From contig CAJXQX010000011.1 of assembly GCA_913058185.1 (NCBI GenBank), positions 1 through 64,000 of the forward strand: a DNA stretch of 64,000 nt, read 5' to 3'. Below the pieces are notes generated by a model. That model did not search any database. It saw only the letters and a program-made list of their open reading frames with translations, and was not told the origin of the DNA. Both the position numbers and the translations under genes were made by a program. This DNA comes from an uncultured Verrucomicrobiota bacterium. Lineage in GTDB: Bacteria > Verrucomicrobiota > Verrucomicrobiia > Opitutales > Opitutaceae. Below, one piece after another: positions 44,008 through 52,661 of this stretch (the stretch's first letter is position 1; the number at the start of each line of letters is the position of its first letter).

Positions 44008-44568
44008 ACGGGACCTCTTAAATTAGGGATACCTCCCCCCGATATCAGGTTGATCTCGGTGCTGCCCGAGGAGCGGAAGCGGGAGAACTATTCCAGCGAA
44101 GGGCATTCCTCCTATTTATCTCGATAAGGCGGACGACCGTCACCGATGAGATGTTCAGGGTTGGTCGCCGCCTAAAAAGGTGCGTCACCAATCTATCCCT
44201 ACACGGGGCCCAAAGCTCTCCAGACTGGGAACGCCTTGCTTTGATAGCCTCAGCCCTAGGGAGACTATCCATGAAGATTTTAAAGCGTTGGCCCGGGAGC
44301 AGCAAAATCCCCTGAGGGCACCGGTCGCGAAGATCCGGCCTCGCTAAGAGGCAATCCGGTGACTATTTTGACCCTCAGTCATGAAGCGAACTGCGAAGCC
44401 ACCGCAGTAAAATGATCGTAGAGAGTCACCAAGACTCACCGTTCATCGCCACTGTTCTGATCTTCAAATCACTTCAATCACACCCTAAGGAAACAAATTA
44501 CAAAAAATACCGCCGAGCCGAGCACGTCACCACCAACCATTCTTTTTCACGTAAAAGACCTGCCTAAT
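44008..44568. other. Unassigned 560-nt spacer
   Basis: No intact gene or known RNA was recognised. On the plus strand a short open stretch near 44245-44345 (reads DSLSPRETIHEDFKALARE, then ends TAA) may be a decayed C-terminus. The last 70 nt (44461-44568) are open in frame with the downstream CDP-alcohol phosphatidyltransferase and contain AAGGA just before an ATT codon at 44497. Confidence 0.5.
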
Positions 44569-45153
44569 TTGTGTTCACTGGCCGGGTTGGCCTGCACGGT
44601 GACGGCGATCTACTGCAGTATTATTGGTAATTTTTCCGTAGCGATCATCGGCATGGTCTGGGCGGTTGCATTTGATTGGGGCGACGGACTCATCGCCCGC
44701 CGCATGAAGGGACGCACCGGGCACGACCGTGTCTTTGGCGGCCAGCTCGATATCCTTATCGATATCGTGAGTTATGGGGTTACGCCGGCGATTCTCCTCA
44801 TGAGTTACGGGGGATTTGATCCTCTGTTTCTCGTCGGGGCGTTCATCATGATCGCGGCCAGTGGGATTCGGTTGAGCTATTTCAGCACCTACGGACTCGC
44901 TGGCGGCACCCACTACACCGGCCTGGCGCTCGACAACAACAGCCTGATCATGGTGTTCGTATTTTCGTTCGAAACCCTGTTCTGCACCGCTGCCTTTACT
45001 CCCATTCTTTACGCAACGGGCCTCATATTGGCCGCGTTGAATGTATCATCGCGGATCAAGACCCCGAAACTGTCGGGCAATCCTATCAATGTATACCTGC
45101 TGGGCACTTACACCGTGCTGATTACCGGGATCTTTGGCTGGAAGCTGATCTAA
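44569..45153 (+). CDS. CDP-alcohol phosphatidyltransferase
   Basis: A CDP-alcohol phosphatidyltransferase (PF01066): the D-x2-D-G-x2-A-R-x8-G-x3-D-x3-D motif is present as DWGDGLIARRMKGRTGHDRV followed by FGGQLDILID. About six membrane helices follow. It would join a CDP-activated group to an alcohol to make a phospholipid. The start is uncertain: TTG 44569 is the only standard start, but it begins inside the conserved DLPNLCSLAGL block. The frame is open back to 44461, and AAGGAAACAA precedes ATT at 44497 (ITKNTAEPS...), so an ATT start or a mutated ATG is likely and would add 24 residues. It is paired with the cytidylyltransferase gene. Confidence 0.85.
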   Translation: MCSLAGLACTVTAIYCSIIGNFSVAIIGMVWAVAFDWGDGLIARRMKGRTGHDRVFGGQLDILIDIVSYGVTPAILLMSYGGFDPLFLVGAFIMIAASGIRLSYFSTYGLAGGTHYTGLALDNNSLIMVFVFSFETLFCTAAFTPILYATGLILAALNVSSRIKTPKLSGNPINVYLLGTYTVLITGIFGWKLI

Positions 45154-45205
45154 CCGATCAGCGCCATTTCCGAACCCACCTATTTATGAAAAAAGAACTG
45201 ACAGC

Positions 45206-45670
45206 ATGACCGTCTATACGGTCGGAACATTTGATTTACTCCATGTAGGGCACCTCGCCTTGTTGGAATATTGCCGGACCTTGGGCGATAGTCTAGCGGT
45301 AGGGGTGGCCTCCGATGAGGTCGTGAACTCCTACAAGCCTAACGTGCCAGTGATCCCGCTCGAACAACGCGTGACCATGCTCAAGGCACTCCGCTGCGTC
45401 GATATTGTGCGCCCCTACCACACGCTCGAATACGTGTCTGGCTGTCGGGAACTAGACGCGGATATCTTCGTAATCGGGGAAGACTGGGGCGCCAAACCGC
45501 ACAACCTCGCGGTAGAAGAATATCTCAAATCGCAGGGAAAGCAGATTATCCAAATCAAATATGACGCACGGACGTCATCCACGATAATCAAGAACACCGT
45601 GGTAGATCAGACTCGCGCCTCGACCCGTTCCTCTCGAAGCCAGCTCGTCGGCAACAACGAGAAGCGCTAA
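45206..45670 (+). CDS. TagD-like cytidylyltransferase
   Basis: A 154-residue nucleotidyltransferase of the TagD/glycerol-3-phosphate cytidylyltransferase type. GTFDLLHVGHLALLEYC carries the HxGH site, DIFVIGEDWGAKPHN is the family's G-D/E-D-W block, and ARTSSTIIKN matches the R-T-x-G-I-S-T-T-x-I-K motif. It forms a CDP-alcohol from CTP and a phospho-alcohol. It follows the CDP-alcohol phosphatidyltransferase by 52 nt, so the two probably make and use one activated headgroup. The tail after NTVVDQT is Ser/Arg-rich. Confidence 0.87.
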   Translation: MTVYTVGTFDLLHVGHLALLEYCRTLGDSLAVGVASDEVVNSYKPNVPVIPLEQRVTMLKALRCVDIVRPYHTLEYVSGCRELDADIFVIGEDWGAKPHNLAVEEYLKSQGKQIIQIKYDARTSSTIIKNTVVDQTRASTRSSRSQLVGNNEKR

Positions 45671-45717
45671 ACGGGTCGCGCCGCGCTAGTGGCGAAACCG
45701 CCAACCTAGAGCGGGCT

Positions 45718-45754
45718 TCAGCCCCAATGTTCGTAATACGAACATTGGGGCTGA
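45718..45754. repeat. 37-nt perfect palindrome (AATGTTCGTA family)
   Basis: Two 18-nt arms, TCAGCCCCAATGTTCGTA and its complement, flank a single central A. A 25-nt version with centre T lies at 47156-47180. The two bracket the PepSY gene. Confidence 0.9.
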
Positions 45755-45789
45755 GAGATGCCGGAGATGTCGGATGGGTTTAATCTATA

Positions 45790-45806
45790 AAATACGACCT
45801 GACCCC
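45790..45806. repeat. Solo GGGGTCAGGTCG-type end
   Basis: AAATACGACCTGACCCC matches the right terminus of the MITE-like element at 11281-11357, without a partner nearby. Confidence 0.6.
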
Positions 45807-45885
45807 GTTGGTTGGACGCCGTCCGCTCCTGCCGCGCTGCTCTGTGGAGCAGTCACTACGGTGAGGGACTGTGGAAGCTTCGTTT

Positions 45886-46995
45886 TTAACCCGTCGCTTT
45901 TGGAAGCCGCCAACGTCTCACCGAGATCCAAATGCCGGTTACCACGAGCACTGTGCCGCCCAGGGACATCAGTCCCCAAATAATGCGGACGAATAGAGGA
46001 TAAGGCCCGAGGGTGTGAAACCGGCCAAAATTCTTCCGAATCAATCCTACCGGGCCTGTGCCCGAACCGTCATAAAGAGACAGCTCCTCGCCGGTATAAG
46101 GGTCGATAGTGAGCTGCAGATTCTTTCCATTCGCATCGAGAAACGCCTTATACGGGCTATCATTCCTGTTCCCGGGTTGTAACCCCGTTATCCGCTGGTC
46201 GGGATGATTCACTCGAATTTTTCCTACTATCACATCGAGCGACACCTTCTCCCCATTTACCGGAACCATAATAACCGGATTGGGCGGCAAGGAAGAGGCC
46301 CCTTGAAACGTCTCAAGCATGGGCCATATTTGACGACCCCACGTGAAAGTGACGCCAGTGACCGCCATCACGATGAGCGGAATCAAAGTAACCAGTCCCA
46401 GCGCGTTGTGCCAATCGATGGCCTGACCTCGCTGTAAAGCGCGGATGAAGGTGCGGCCTCGGCGGGGCCACCACAACACCAGCCCGATAGTCCCGGTAAT
46501 CGCCAACACGACAGAACTGATCGCCACGATCATTTGCCCCGTTTTCCCCGCCACCAAATGGCGATGAAGATCAATCAAGGTGTGACTGATGGAGAACCCT
46601 TGGCTCATCCACGTAAGCTCGCCGGTGTAAGGGTTGAGGAAGACTCGCGCACCTCGGTTCCCTTCTGGATGAATCTCAGTGCAGAAGGCGCTGTAGGAGT
46701 GATTCGAAGCTTTGGGGATACTCAGGTGATTCACGCGCAGCCGGGGTTCGGCGGATCGGTATTTTCCCAAGACCTGTTCGATCGAAAGTGGTGATCCCGT
46801 TTCCCTGAGTTGAAATAGCGCCTTATGCTCCCACTGGAAAATATCTCGCTCAAAAACGAGCAGAGCACCGGTGAGACAGACCAAAGCAATCGGCGCAGCG
46901 GCTATCCATCCGAGCCAAAAATGAAGATGAAACCAAATACAGCGTTTCCTTCGATTATCCTCAGAAGTGGGTAGAGGTTGAGGCGAGTTATCCAT
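45886..46995 (-). CDS. PepSY-associated membrane protein
   Basis: A 369-residue PepSY_TM protein: WFHLHFWLGWIAAAPIALVC at helix 1, PYTGELTWMSQGFSISHTLI, DLHRHLVAGKTGQMIVAISS, a WHNALGLVTLIPLIVMAVTG helix, a second PepSY region (NHPDQRITGLQP, DPYTGEELSLYDG) and a last helix FVRIIWGLMSLGGTVLVVTG. The family's conserved His residues (HLHFW, HTLIDLHRH, WHNALG) may bind heme. Members are linked to iron-siderophore reduction. No TonB receptor is adjacent. It is a single leftward gene bracketed by related palindromes. Confidence 0.9.
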   Translation of the reverse strand: MDNSPQPLPTSEDNRRKRCIWFHLHFWLGWIAAAPIALVCLTGALLVFERDIFQWEHKALFQLRETGSPLSIEQVLGKYRSAEPRLRVNHLSIPKASNHSYSAFCTEIHPEGNRGARVFLNPYTGELTWMSQGFSISHTLIDLHRHLVAGKTGQMIVAISSVVLAITGTIGLVLWWPRRGRTFIRALQRGQAIDWHNALGLVTLIPLIVMAVTGVTFTWGRQIWPMLETFQGASSLPPNPVIMVPVNGEKVSLDVIVGKIRVNHPDQRITGLQPGNRNDSPYKAFLDANGKNLQLTIDPYTGEELSLYDGSGTGPVGLIRKNFGRFHTLGPYPLFVRIIWGLMSLGGTVLVVTGIWISVRRWRLPKATG

Positions 46996-47082
46996 GGGCG
47001 GGGTAATCCGGGTAGCGTCATTCCGAACGAGTCAGCTTAACACACGGTGTCAAGGTCACGGGCAATCGCAGGGCCTCCTCTG

Positions 47083-47112
47083 AGGCAGGGACGGACCCCG
47101 CTGGGCCGTCCG
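47083..47112. repeat. Single degenerate GGACGG/CCGTCC hairpin
   Basis: AGGCAGGGACGGACCCCGCT continuing GGGCCGTCCG: one unit of the doublet family, with a 2-nt longer loop and no inverted partner. Confidence 0.65.
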
Positions 47113-47155
47113 CGCCTGACCCTCCGCACGTCGCTCGAACGAAGCAGGTTATGAC

Positions 47156-47180
47156 CCAATGTTCGTATTACGAACATTGG
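47156..47180. repeat. 25-nt perfect palindrome (AATGTTCGTA family)
   Basis: CCAATGTTCGTA and its complement around a central T. Same core as 45718-45754 but shorter arms. Confidence 0.88.
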
Positions 47181-47222
47181 CTTGAGGGAGATTCCATCTA
47201 GATATCGTTAATCATCGGAGGC

Positions 47223-48743
47223 TTAGAGAGGCCGCCCTACCGCCTCACTTTTTCCCTCAGCCGCAGGCCGAGCTCGACCACGATGGTAAGGGGAATCGGT
47301 CGGAATCTTTACGTCGGCAACTGCACCTCGGGGTAATTCTCCAGCGAGGCGCGCTTTCACTGCCGCATAGTTCGGATCGTCGGCGAGGTTGTGAAATTCG
47401 TTTCGGTCCTTTTGCAAATCGTAGAGCTCTTCGAATCCGTCTGCGTATTGAATATATCGATACTGAGTATCACTTAGCCCGTGTGACGCCTTCGTGCCGT
47501 CACCGGGAAAGACAAACGACGTGAGGGATACGCGATCATCGAACTTCGCAGGATTACGCACTTGGGCCGCGATCGAAGTGCCCGTGCATTGCGCCGGGAT
47601 GGGTAGGCCTGCGAGTTCACAGAGCGTGGGATACAGGTCGGTCGTGGTGGTGGGTTGAGGCGTGCGTTCGCCGTCGCGAGACACGCCCGGGGCGTGGATA
47701 AAGACGGGAGTGCGAGTCGTCTGTTCCCACAACGCGAACTTCTCCCAGTTTTCTTTTTCCCCAATATGAAAACCATGATCTGACCAGAGCACGATGATGG
47801 TGTTTCCCGCGAGAGGTGAGGCATCCAGTCCATCTAACAGTCGGCCCAACTGATCATCCACGTAGCTGATCGAGGCCAGGTATCCCCGCATGAGGTGTTT
47901 CCATTGCTGGTTATCGGTCACCCATTTGTGCCAGCGTTCGCGACGATGGCTGCGCGCATCGTCCAAGTCCGATTCGAGGTATTCCGGCAGGACCACACGG
48001 TCTTCTGGATAAAGATCAAACCACTGCTGCGGTACTTCCCACGGGATGTGCGGCCGGAAGAGCCCCACTCCTAAAAATAATGGCTGTTCCCGCGATTCAT
48101 TCAACTGCTCGATCGCCCAGTCCACCACCGGACCATCACCTTGATCCGCGCGCAACGCGACGGGCGCGGCGCCAAAGTAGTGATCGCGCAAGGGACGTTT
48201 ACCCACGAATCCCGCGTTTTGATCGAGCGCGGTGATGGCCGGACGCGGCCAGTCGGGCGAAATGGGATCGAGCGGATCGCCCCGATATTCATCCCACGCC
48301 GTCGGATCGTTTTGGGAGTCACCGGAAGTCCATTGCAAAGTGTGAAAAATCTTCCCGGCCCCCGCTGCATAATAACCATGGTCGCGAAAGTGCTGGGAGA
48401 GCACCACGGCATCCGCCAAAGCCACAGACTCGTGACGCCAACGCGGCCCATGAGCGCCAAACAGATTGCGATAAATACCCGAAGTCGTCGGATGCACGCC
48501 CGTCATGACTGCGACCCGCGAAGGATGACACGCCGGGGCCGCGCAATGCGCATTGGAAAACGTCACCGAACGCTGCGCCAAACGATCAAAGTTCGGCGTC
48601 TTGATCCCCGGATGATTATCCAACGGTGAAATGTAGTCGTTCAAATCATCAATGGAGATGAACAACACATTCGGTTTTGGATCCGCGAACGAGCTAAGGA
48701 CAACCAACGAGAGAACTAGGGGTAAGCGGATGAAACGAAACAT
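47223..48743 (-). CDS. Secreted sulfatase, iduronate-2-sulfatase-like
   Basis: A 506-residue sulfatase with signal peptide (MFRFIRLPLVLSLVVLSSFA). NVLFISIDDLNDYISPLDNH and the signature AAPACHPSRVAVMTGVHP (formylglycine Cys72) place it with the iduronate-2-sulfatase-like group, as does DHGFHIGEKENWEKFALWE. It parallels the sulfatase at 14538. Upstream on the same strand is the DUF3472 gene, so the two may act on one substrate. Confidence 0.93.
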   Translation of the reverse strand: MFRFIRLPLVLSLVVLSSFADPKPNVLFISIDDLNDYISPLDNHPGIKTPNFDRLAQRSVTFSNAHCAAPACHPSRVAVMTGVHPTTSGIYRNLFGAHGPRWRHESVALADAVVLSQHFRDHGYYAAGAGKIFHTLQWTSGDSQNDPTAWDEYRGDPLDPISPDWPRPAITALDQNAGFVGKRPLRDHYFGAAPVALRADQGDGPVVDWAIEQLNESREQPLFLGVGLFRPHIPWEVPQQWFDLYPEDRVVLPEYLESDLDDARSHRRERWHKWVTDNQQWKHLMRGYLASISYVDDQLGRLLDGLDASPLAGNTIIVLWSDHGFHIGEKENWEKFALWEQTTRTPVFIHAPGVSRDGERTPQPTTTTDLYPTLCELAGLPIPAQCTGTSIAAQVRNPAKFDDRVSLTSFVFPGDGTKASHGLSDTQYRYIQYADGFEELYDLQKDRNEFHNLADDPNYAAVKARLAGELPRGAVADVKIPTDSPYHRGRARPAAEGKSEAVGRPL

Positions 48744-48819
48744 GGGTCGAGGGGCTTTTGAGAACCCTACCCTGACGATAAGGGGACCACATGGAAAACG
48801 AAACCACGCACGCCACTAC

Positions 48820-50580
48820 TCAATTCTCATTATTCGTCTTGGTGGAAAGTGATCCGGAGGAGAAGTCCCAGCTTTTGCCCTCATCGTTCGAAACAAACAG
48901 GCGGAAAAAATAACGCGGCCCCGGATTCAGGTCGGTGAGGCTCCATTCCACTGAGTTGTTGCTTACCGCGAGGGGCGCAGTGCGATGGGACCAGGTCCGA
49001 TTATTCGCCAACAGTTGTGAACTGACGCCTTTGTGTTCCGTGCCATGCAGATCACGTTGGACTGAGGTGAAACAATCCGTTTCACCGTAGTAAAGCGTCG
49101 CCATTGCATTGGGTCCCGCATCGGCCAACTGATAGTTGATCGTAACAGAAGATGCCGCGACGTCGGTGACTGATTTTGATTCGAATTCAACCGGCAGGGA
49201 GAAAAGTTGAGCCAGATGAGTAGGACCGAGATAATCCGGTCTGGTTGAAGGGCTGTGTAGTCTCACTTCACCGGGTGGCTTAACGAAATCCATACCACCG
49301 GTCGCCATGGTCAACCAGCCGTCAGCGGTGGTTCCAATCTGTTTACTCACCGGGTTGCCATCGGTGCGAAAATGCTGGGTGTCGACCGCGTGCCAGTTTT
49401 GCTTTTCGTCGAGAACCCATCCCCGGCGCTTCATGATTCGCTGGGTGTCGCCACTGCGTTGTCGAACGGCGGGTCCAGGGATTTCGCAGAACGACGATAG
49501 GCGCAGCGACTCGAGTGGTTTTCCTTCGACGATCGGCTTACTCCCCACCGCAAACAGCACCCATTTTCGGACACGCTCATCGAAAAAATAGCCGTAAAAA
49601 AAGTTTCGATTTCCGATGGTCTCAACTCGCAAGGCTTGAATGACCGACTGGGGGTGATGCAGGTAAGGCGACCAATTGCGGATTTTCACTCCACTGCCCT
49701 CGTGACCAAATCCGCTGAAATCAGCATCTGGATTTCCGGTGGCCAAAAGATGAGGGACGGAGTCCAACGGTGGCGCCAACTTTGATTTCGCGGAGGCCGC
49801 CCACATCGAAAAATTCACGTTGCCTGCGGGCCGTCCATCTGCACCGAAACCGGCCCCGAAGTAACCGAATTCCGTGGTCATGGGAGAGTAGCTCGATTCG
49901 GGAACGAGACTTTCGGTCTCGAATACCCAAAGTTTCGCCACCGGACAGGTAGATGCGGAATAGCTAGTATGAACCGCGGCGGGACGCCACCTCGTGCGCA
50001 GCAGCCGAGCCGGTTGATCGAGGTTCAAGTCGATCCCCGTGATTTGAGGAACTCCGTTTCCCGTGATGCGTTTTAGGGTCACTGAAGTTTTACCGGCTGC
50101 GATCGAGAGGTGCCGAAACGTGAGGACCTGCGAGCCGACTGAGCGGGATGCTCGCACCGTGAAATCCCTCATCTGGTGATCGCCAATCGTGAGTTGCCAA
50201 TCCGTAGCCGGAGTGTCGGGTGGAAGTTGGAAACGAAGGGTGGCGCGGAGCTCTTGATCGGTCTCGCTCCACACGTGCCAGCGTGCAGAGGCACGCCCAT
50301 CGGTGCCCTTGGGAACCAGAGCGGTGAAGTGTTGCCGAATCAAATGTTGTTCATCAGCCGGCGCCTCGGATTCACCGATTGCCTGGAACGCGCCAACCGT
50401 GAAAAAACCGTTGGAGGCCGTAAGTTGAATTTCGCGCGTGGCGGACTCGCCTTGGAAATAGGTTTCGGTGTCCGCTTGCGTCGTATCCGGGAAAACTTCG
50501 GCGCCCTGAGCCGGGGTTAAAAGTCCGCCTGACAATCCAGCCATTAAGAGGAAAACTCGAGGGGGCGAGAACGAGAGCAT
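48820..50580 (-). CDS. Exported DUF3472-type carbohydrate-active protein
   Basis: About 586 residues from ATG 50580 (MLSFSPPRVFLLMAGLSGGL signal peptide); an upstream frame adds 55 residues with no signal logic. N-terminal beta region (DUF5077-like, about 30-190) precedes the DUF3472 core, recognisable by TEFGYFGAGFGADGRPAGNV and NRNFFYGYFFDERVRKWVLF. The C-terminal 100 residues look like a fibronectin III-type domain (SVTINYQLADAGPNAMATLY, GPRYFFRLFVSNDEGKSWDF). Function unknown but linked to polysaccharide loci; a sulfatase lies downstream. Confidence 0.8.
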   Translation of the reverse strand: MLSFSPPRVFLLMAGLSGGLLTPAQGAEVFPDTTQADTETYFQGESATREIQLTASNGFFTVGAFQAIGESEAPADEQHLIRQHFTALVPKGTDGRASARWHVWSETDQELRATLRFQLPPDTPATDWQLTIGDHQMRDFTVRASRSVGSQVLTFRHLSIAAGKTSVTLKRITGNGVPQITGIDLNLDQPARLLRTRWRPAAVHTSYSASTCPVAKLWVFETESLVPESSYSPMTTEFGYFGAGFGADGRPAGNVNFSMWAASAKSKLAPPLDSVPHLLATGNPDADFSGFGHEGSGVKIRNWSPYLHHPQSVIQALRVETIGNRNFFYGYFFDERVRKWVLFAVGSKPIVEGKPLESLRLSSFCEIPGPAVRQRSGDTQRIMKRRGWVLDEKQNWHAVDTQHFRTDGNPVSKQIGTTADGWLTMATGGMDFVKPPGEVRLHSPSTRPDYLGPTHLAQLFSLPVEFESKSVTDVAASSVTINYQLADAGPNAMATLYYGETDCFTSVQRDLHGTEHKGVSSQLLANNRTWSHRTAPLAVSNNSVEWSLTDLNPGPRYFFRLFVSNDEGKSWDFSSGSLSTKTNNEN

Positions 50581-50874
50581 GATTGGACATACGTCTTGAT
50601 GCTCAGGGTATGTCGAGAAACAACCTGTATTGAGATGCAGCGGGTGTGACTTGATCCCTGTATTTTGGACCAACGCTCCTGAGTTCGGCCCTATTTCAGG
50701 TCCCTCGTTACCCGGCATCTCGGCCCCAGCGGAGCAATCCAGCACATCTCAAACTAACCGACATCCCCCTCCGTGACGAACTTCCGGGAAGTTTTTTTAG
50801 GGTTTCTGCAACTTTGCGCCACTCTCGTGCGTCCTCTCTACATACAGCACGTAAAATTTAAAAAATAAACCATC

Positions 50875-51087
50875 ATGAAAACCTCCCTTATCCTCTTCGC
50901 CGCCGCTACCCTCACTCCCTCCTTGATCCTCGTAGGCCTCGGCATCACCGCCGCCTTCAGTATCGCCACCATCGTCGGAGTTTCCGCCATGGTGGTTCAG
51001 GACTACGGGCCTAAACTTTCCTACCACCACGAGCTGGCAAACGTGAGTCACGCCAAGCGCGTCGAAACCCACCCGTTGGCTGCGTAA
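50875..51087 (+). CDS. Small membrane protein, 70 residues
   Basis: ATG at 50875 gives MKTSLILFAAATLTPSLILV followed by GLGITAAFSIATIVGVSAMV: one long or two short membrane segments, then a short polar tail with several His residues. No family was recognised. It has its own likely terminator at 51119-51158. Its AT-rich leader (TAAAATTTAAAAAATAAACC) suggests good expression. It is isolated from the flanking leftward genes. Confidence 0.65.
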   Translation: MKTSLILFAAATLTPSLILVGLGITAAFSIATIVGVSAMVVQDYGPKLSYHHELANVSHAKRVETHPLAA

Positions 51088-51118
51088 TTACTCTCAACTG
51101 GCTAGTCCAGTCGTTCAT

Positions 51119-51158
51119 AACCCCGGGTCGATCTCTCATGAGGTCACTCGGGTTTTTT
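51119..51158 (+). terminator. Rho-independent terminator-like hairpin
   Basis: AACCCCGGGTCGATCTC and GAGGTCACTCGGGTT form an imperfect stem around TCAT, followed by TTTTTT. It lies 31 nt after the stop codon of the 70-residue protein. Confidence 0.65.
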
Positions 51159-51234
51159 GGATCCGGTCTTCGCACTGCTAAACAATGCCCCGACCCCGTG
51201 AATCCGAATCTCTATTTTTTGCGTCCGACCTACC

Positions 51235-51741
51235 TCAGTCCAAAATGATCCCACCGTTGCGTTGCTCCGACTCAACCCGGTGATGCGCTTCAACGACTGC
51301 GGACATGGGAAATACCGTATCGACGATCGGTCGAAGGGAGCCCGCTTCGACTAATGTCTTGAGTTGACCCAGTGCCTCGCTGGTTTTCGGCGCGAAGGCG
51401 AAGATCACCTTTCGCTGGGAGGTCCATTCGGTCATAACCGAGCGGATCATATTAGCTAGCTGAGGATTTCCCATCACGTAGCGTCCCTCCGGTTTGAGAA
51501 CCCTAAGCCCCATAGCAAAAGGATCGCCCGGCACCATAGTGAATACCACATCGTAACGTTCCTTCCGGTCTCCATAAGACTCCTGAGCGTAGTCTATAAA
51601 TACATCCGCCCCTGCGCTCCGGACCACCTCCGACTTGGCGGTTTTATCGACCACCGTAACCGTGGCCCCCCGTGCCTTGGCGATCTGGACGGCGGCCAAG
51701 CCGATGCTGCCGCCCCCGCCCACGATCAATACCCGTTTCAC
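51235..51741 (-). CDS. Orphan NAD-binding half of an MDR-type dehydrogenase
   Basis: A 168-residue protein equal to the C-terminal nucleotide-binding half of medium-chain (zinc-type/quinone oxidoreductase) dehydrogenases: RVLIVGGGGSIGLAAVQIAK, AKSEVVRSAGADVFIDYAQE, GLRVLKPEGRYVMGNPQLAN and a tail VFPMSAVVEAHHRVESEQ. The N-terminal GroES-like catalytic half is absent. The GTG start at 51741 overlaps the Gfo/Idh stop (GTGA) and has GGAGGT 5 nt upstream, so it looks deliberately translated, not merely a fragment. Without the catalytic half it may bind NAD(P)H only, or be a remnant. Confidence 0.75.
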   Translation of the reverse strand: MKRVLIVGGGGSIGLAAVQIAKARGATVTVVDKTAKSEVVRSAGADVFIDYAQESYGDRKERYDVVFTMVPGDPFAMGLRVLKPEGRYVMGNPQLANMIRSVMTEWTSQRKVIFAFAPKTSEALGQLKTLVEAGSLRPIVDTVFPMSAVVEAHHRVESEQRNGGIILD

Positions 51742-52661
51742 GCGTCACCTCCCGGCAACTCGAGCACCACCCCGCCCTGCTCGCGACTGCGCCATGCGGT
51801 TTCCATGAAAGCGATGGTTTCAATCGTTTCCGCCAATGCGACCGGCGCGGGACCACCGCGATAAAAGGCCAACGCGCTGGTTAGAAATGCGGCGTAACGA
51901 TCGTGCATGCCATCCTTCACCTCAATCGGATGCGTGCCTTCCGCATCGGCCACCCAGCCGCCGTAAGTCAGCCCTTCGTCGTGATTCGTTGCGATGGTGC
52001 CGATCCGCCCGTCGGACCAAAACCCGGTGAGCACTTCGGCCGCGCCGTCGCGCGCACAGGACACGCGCTGACAACCCACACCCAACGCCGCGTAAAGCAG
52101 TTCCACTTGGTGAATCCCATACCACGCCCAGCCATGCAGTCCCGGGTGCACCGGCCATTGCCCGTGCAACGACATGTGGCGCACAGGTCCGGCGACTTCC
52201 GCCAGTGCTTCGCGTAACCCAACGGCGTAACGCCAGACCGAAGACGAAAAAACCCGGGCGGATGTGCTCTCGGCGATCTCGGCCAACTGCCGGGCATCGG
52301 CCGTCGTAGCGGTCAGCGGCTTGTCGATATATACGGGCTTACCGGATGCCGCCACCGCACGAAATTGATCGAGATGGACGCGCCCATCGATGGTCAGAAT
52401 CATGATCGCATCGGACGCCGCCACAACCTCCTCAATCGTAGCCCTCACCGGAATCGAATACCCGTTCTCAAGCTCCTCCTGGAAACCCGCGACTCGCCCA
52501 TGACTCAGCTCCCAGTCCGGAGAGCCACCGGCATAAGCCGCGACGATGCGTCCACCCGAAACGTGGTGACTGTGATCTGCTTCATGGAGCAATTTCGCAT
52601 ACTGCACGGCATGACTCGAATCCAAGCCGACGATACCAATTTTGATAGCCAGTTCACTCAT
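51738..52661 (-). CDS. Gfo/Idh/MocA-family oxidoreductase
   Basis: A 307-residue NAD(P)-dependent oxidoreductase. Rossmann start IKIGIVGLDSSHAVQYAKLL; the EKP-type motif appears as GKPVYIDKPLTATTADARQL; C-terminal domain with HGWAWYGIHQVELLYAALG. The first domain is unusual in having GLDSSH rather than GxGxxG. Substrates in the family are sugars and inositols. It overlaps both its neighbours by 4 nt (ATGA at 52658-52661 and GTGA at 51738-51741). Confidence 0.85.
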   Translation of the reverse strand: MSELAIKIGIVGLDSSHAVQYAKLLHEADHSHHVSGGRIVAAYAGGSPDWELSHGRVAGFQEELENGYSIPVRATIEEVVAASDAIMILTIDGRVHLDQFRAVAASGKPVYIDKPLTATTADARQLAEIAESTSARVFSSSVWRYAVGLREALAEVAGPVRHMSLHGQWPVHPGLHGWAWYGIHQVELLYAALGVGCQRVSCARDGAAEVLTGFWSDGRIGTIATNHDEGLTYGGWVADAEGTHPIEVKDGMHDRYAAFLTSALAFYRGGPAPVALAETIETIAFMETAWRSREQGGVVLELPGGDA

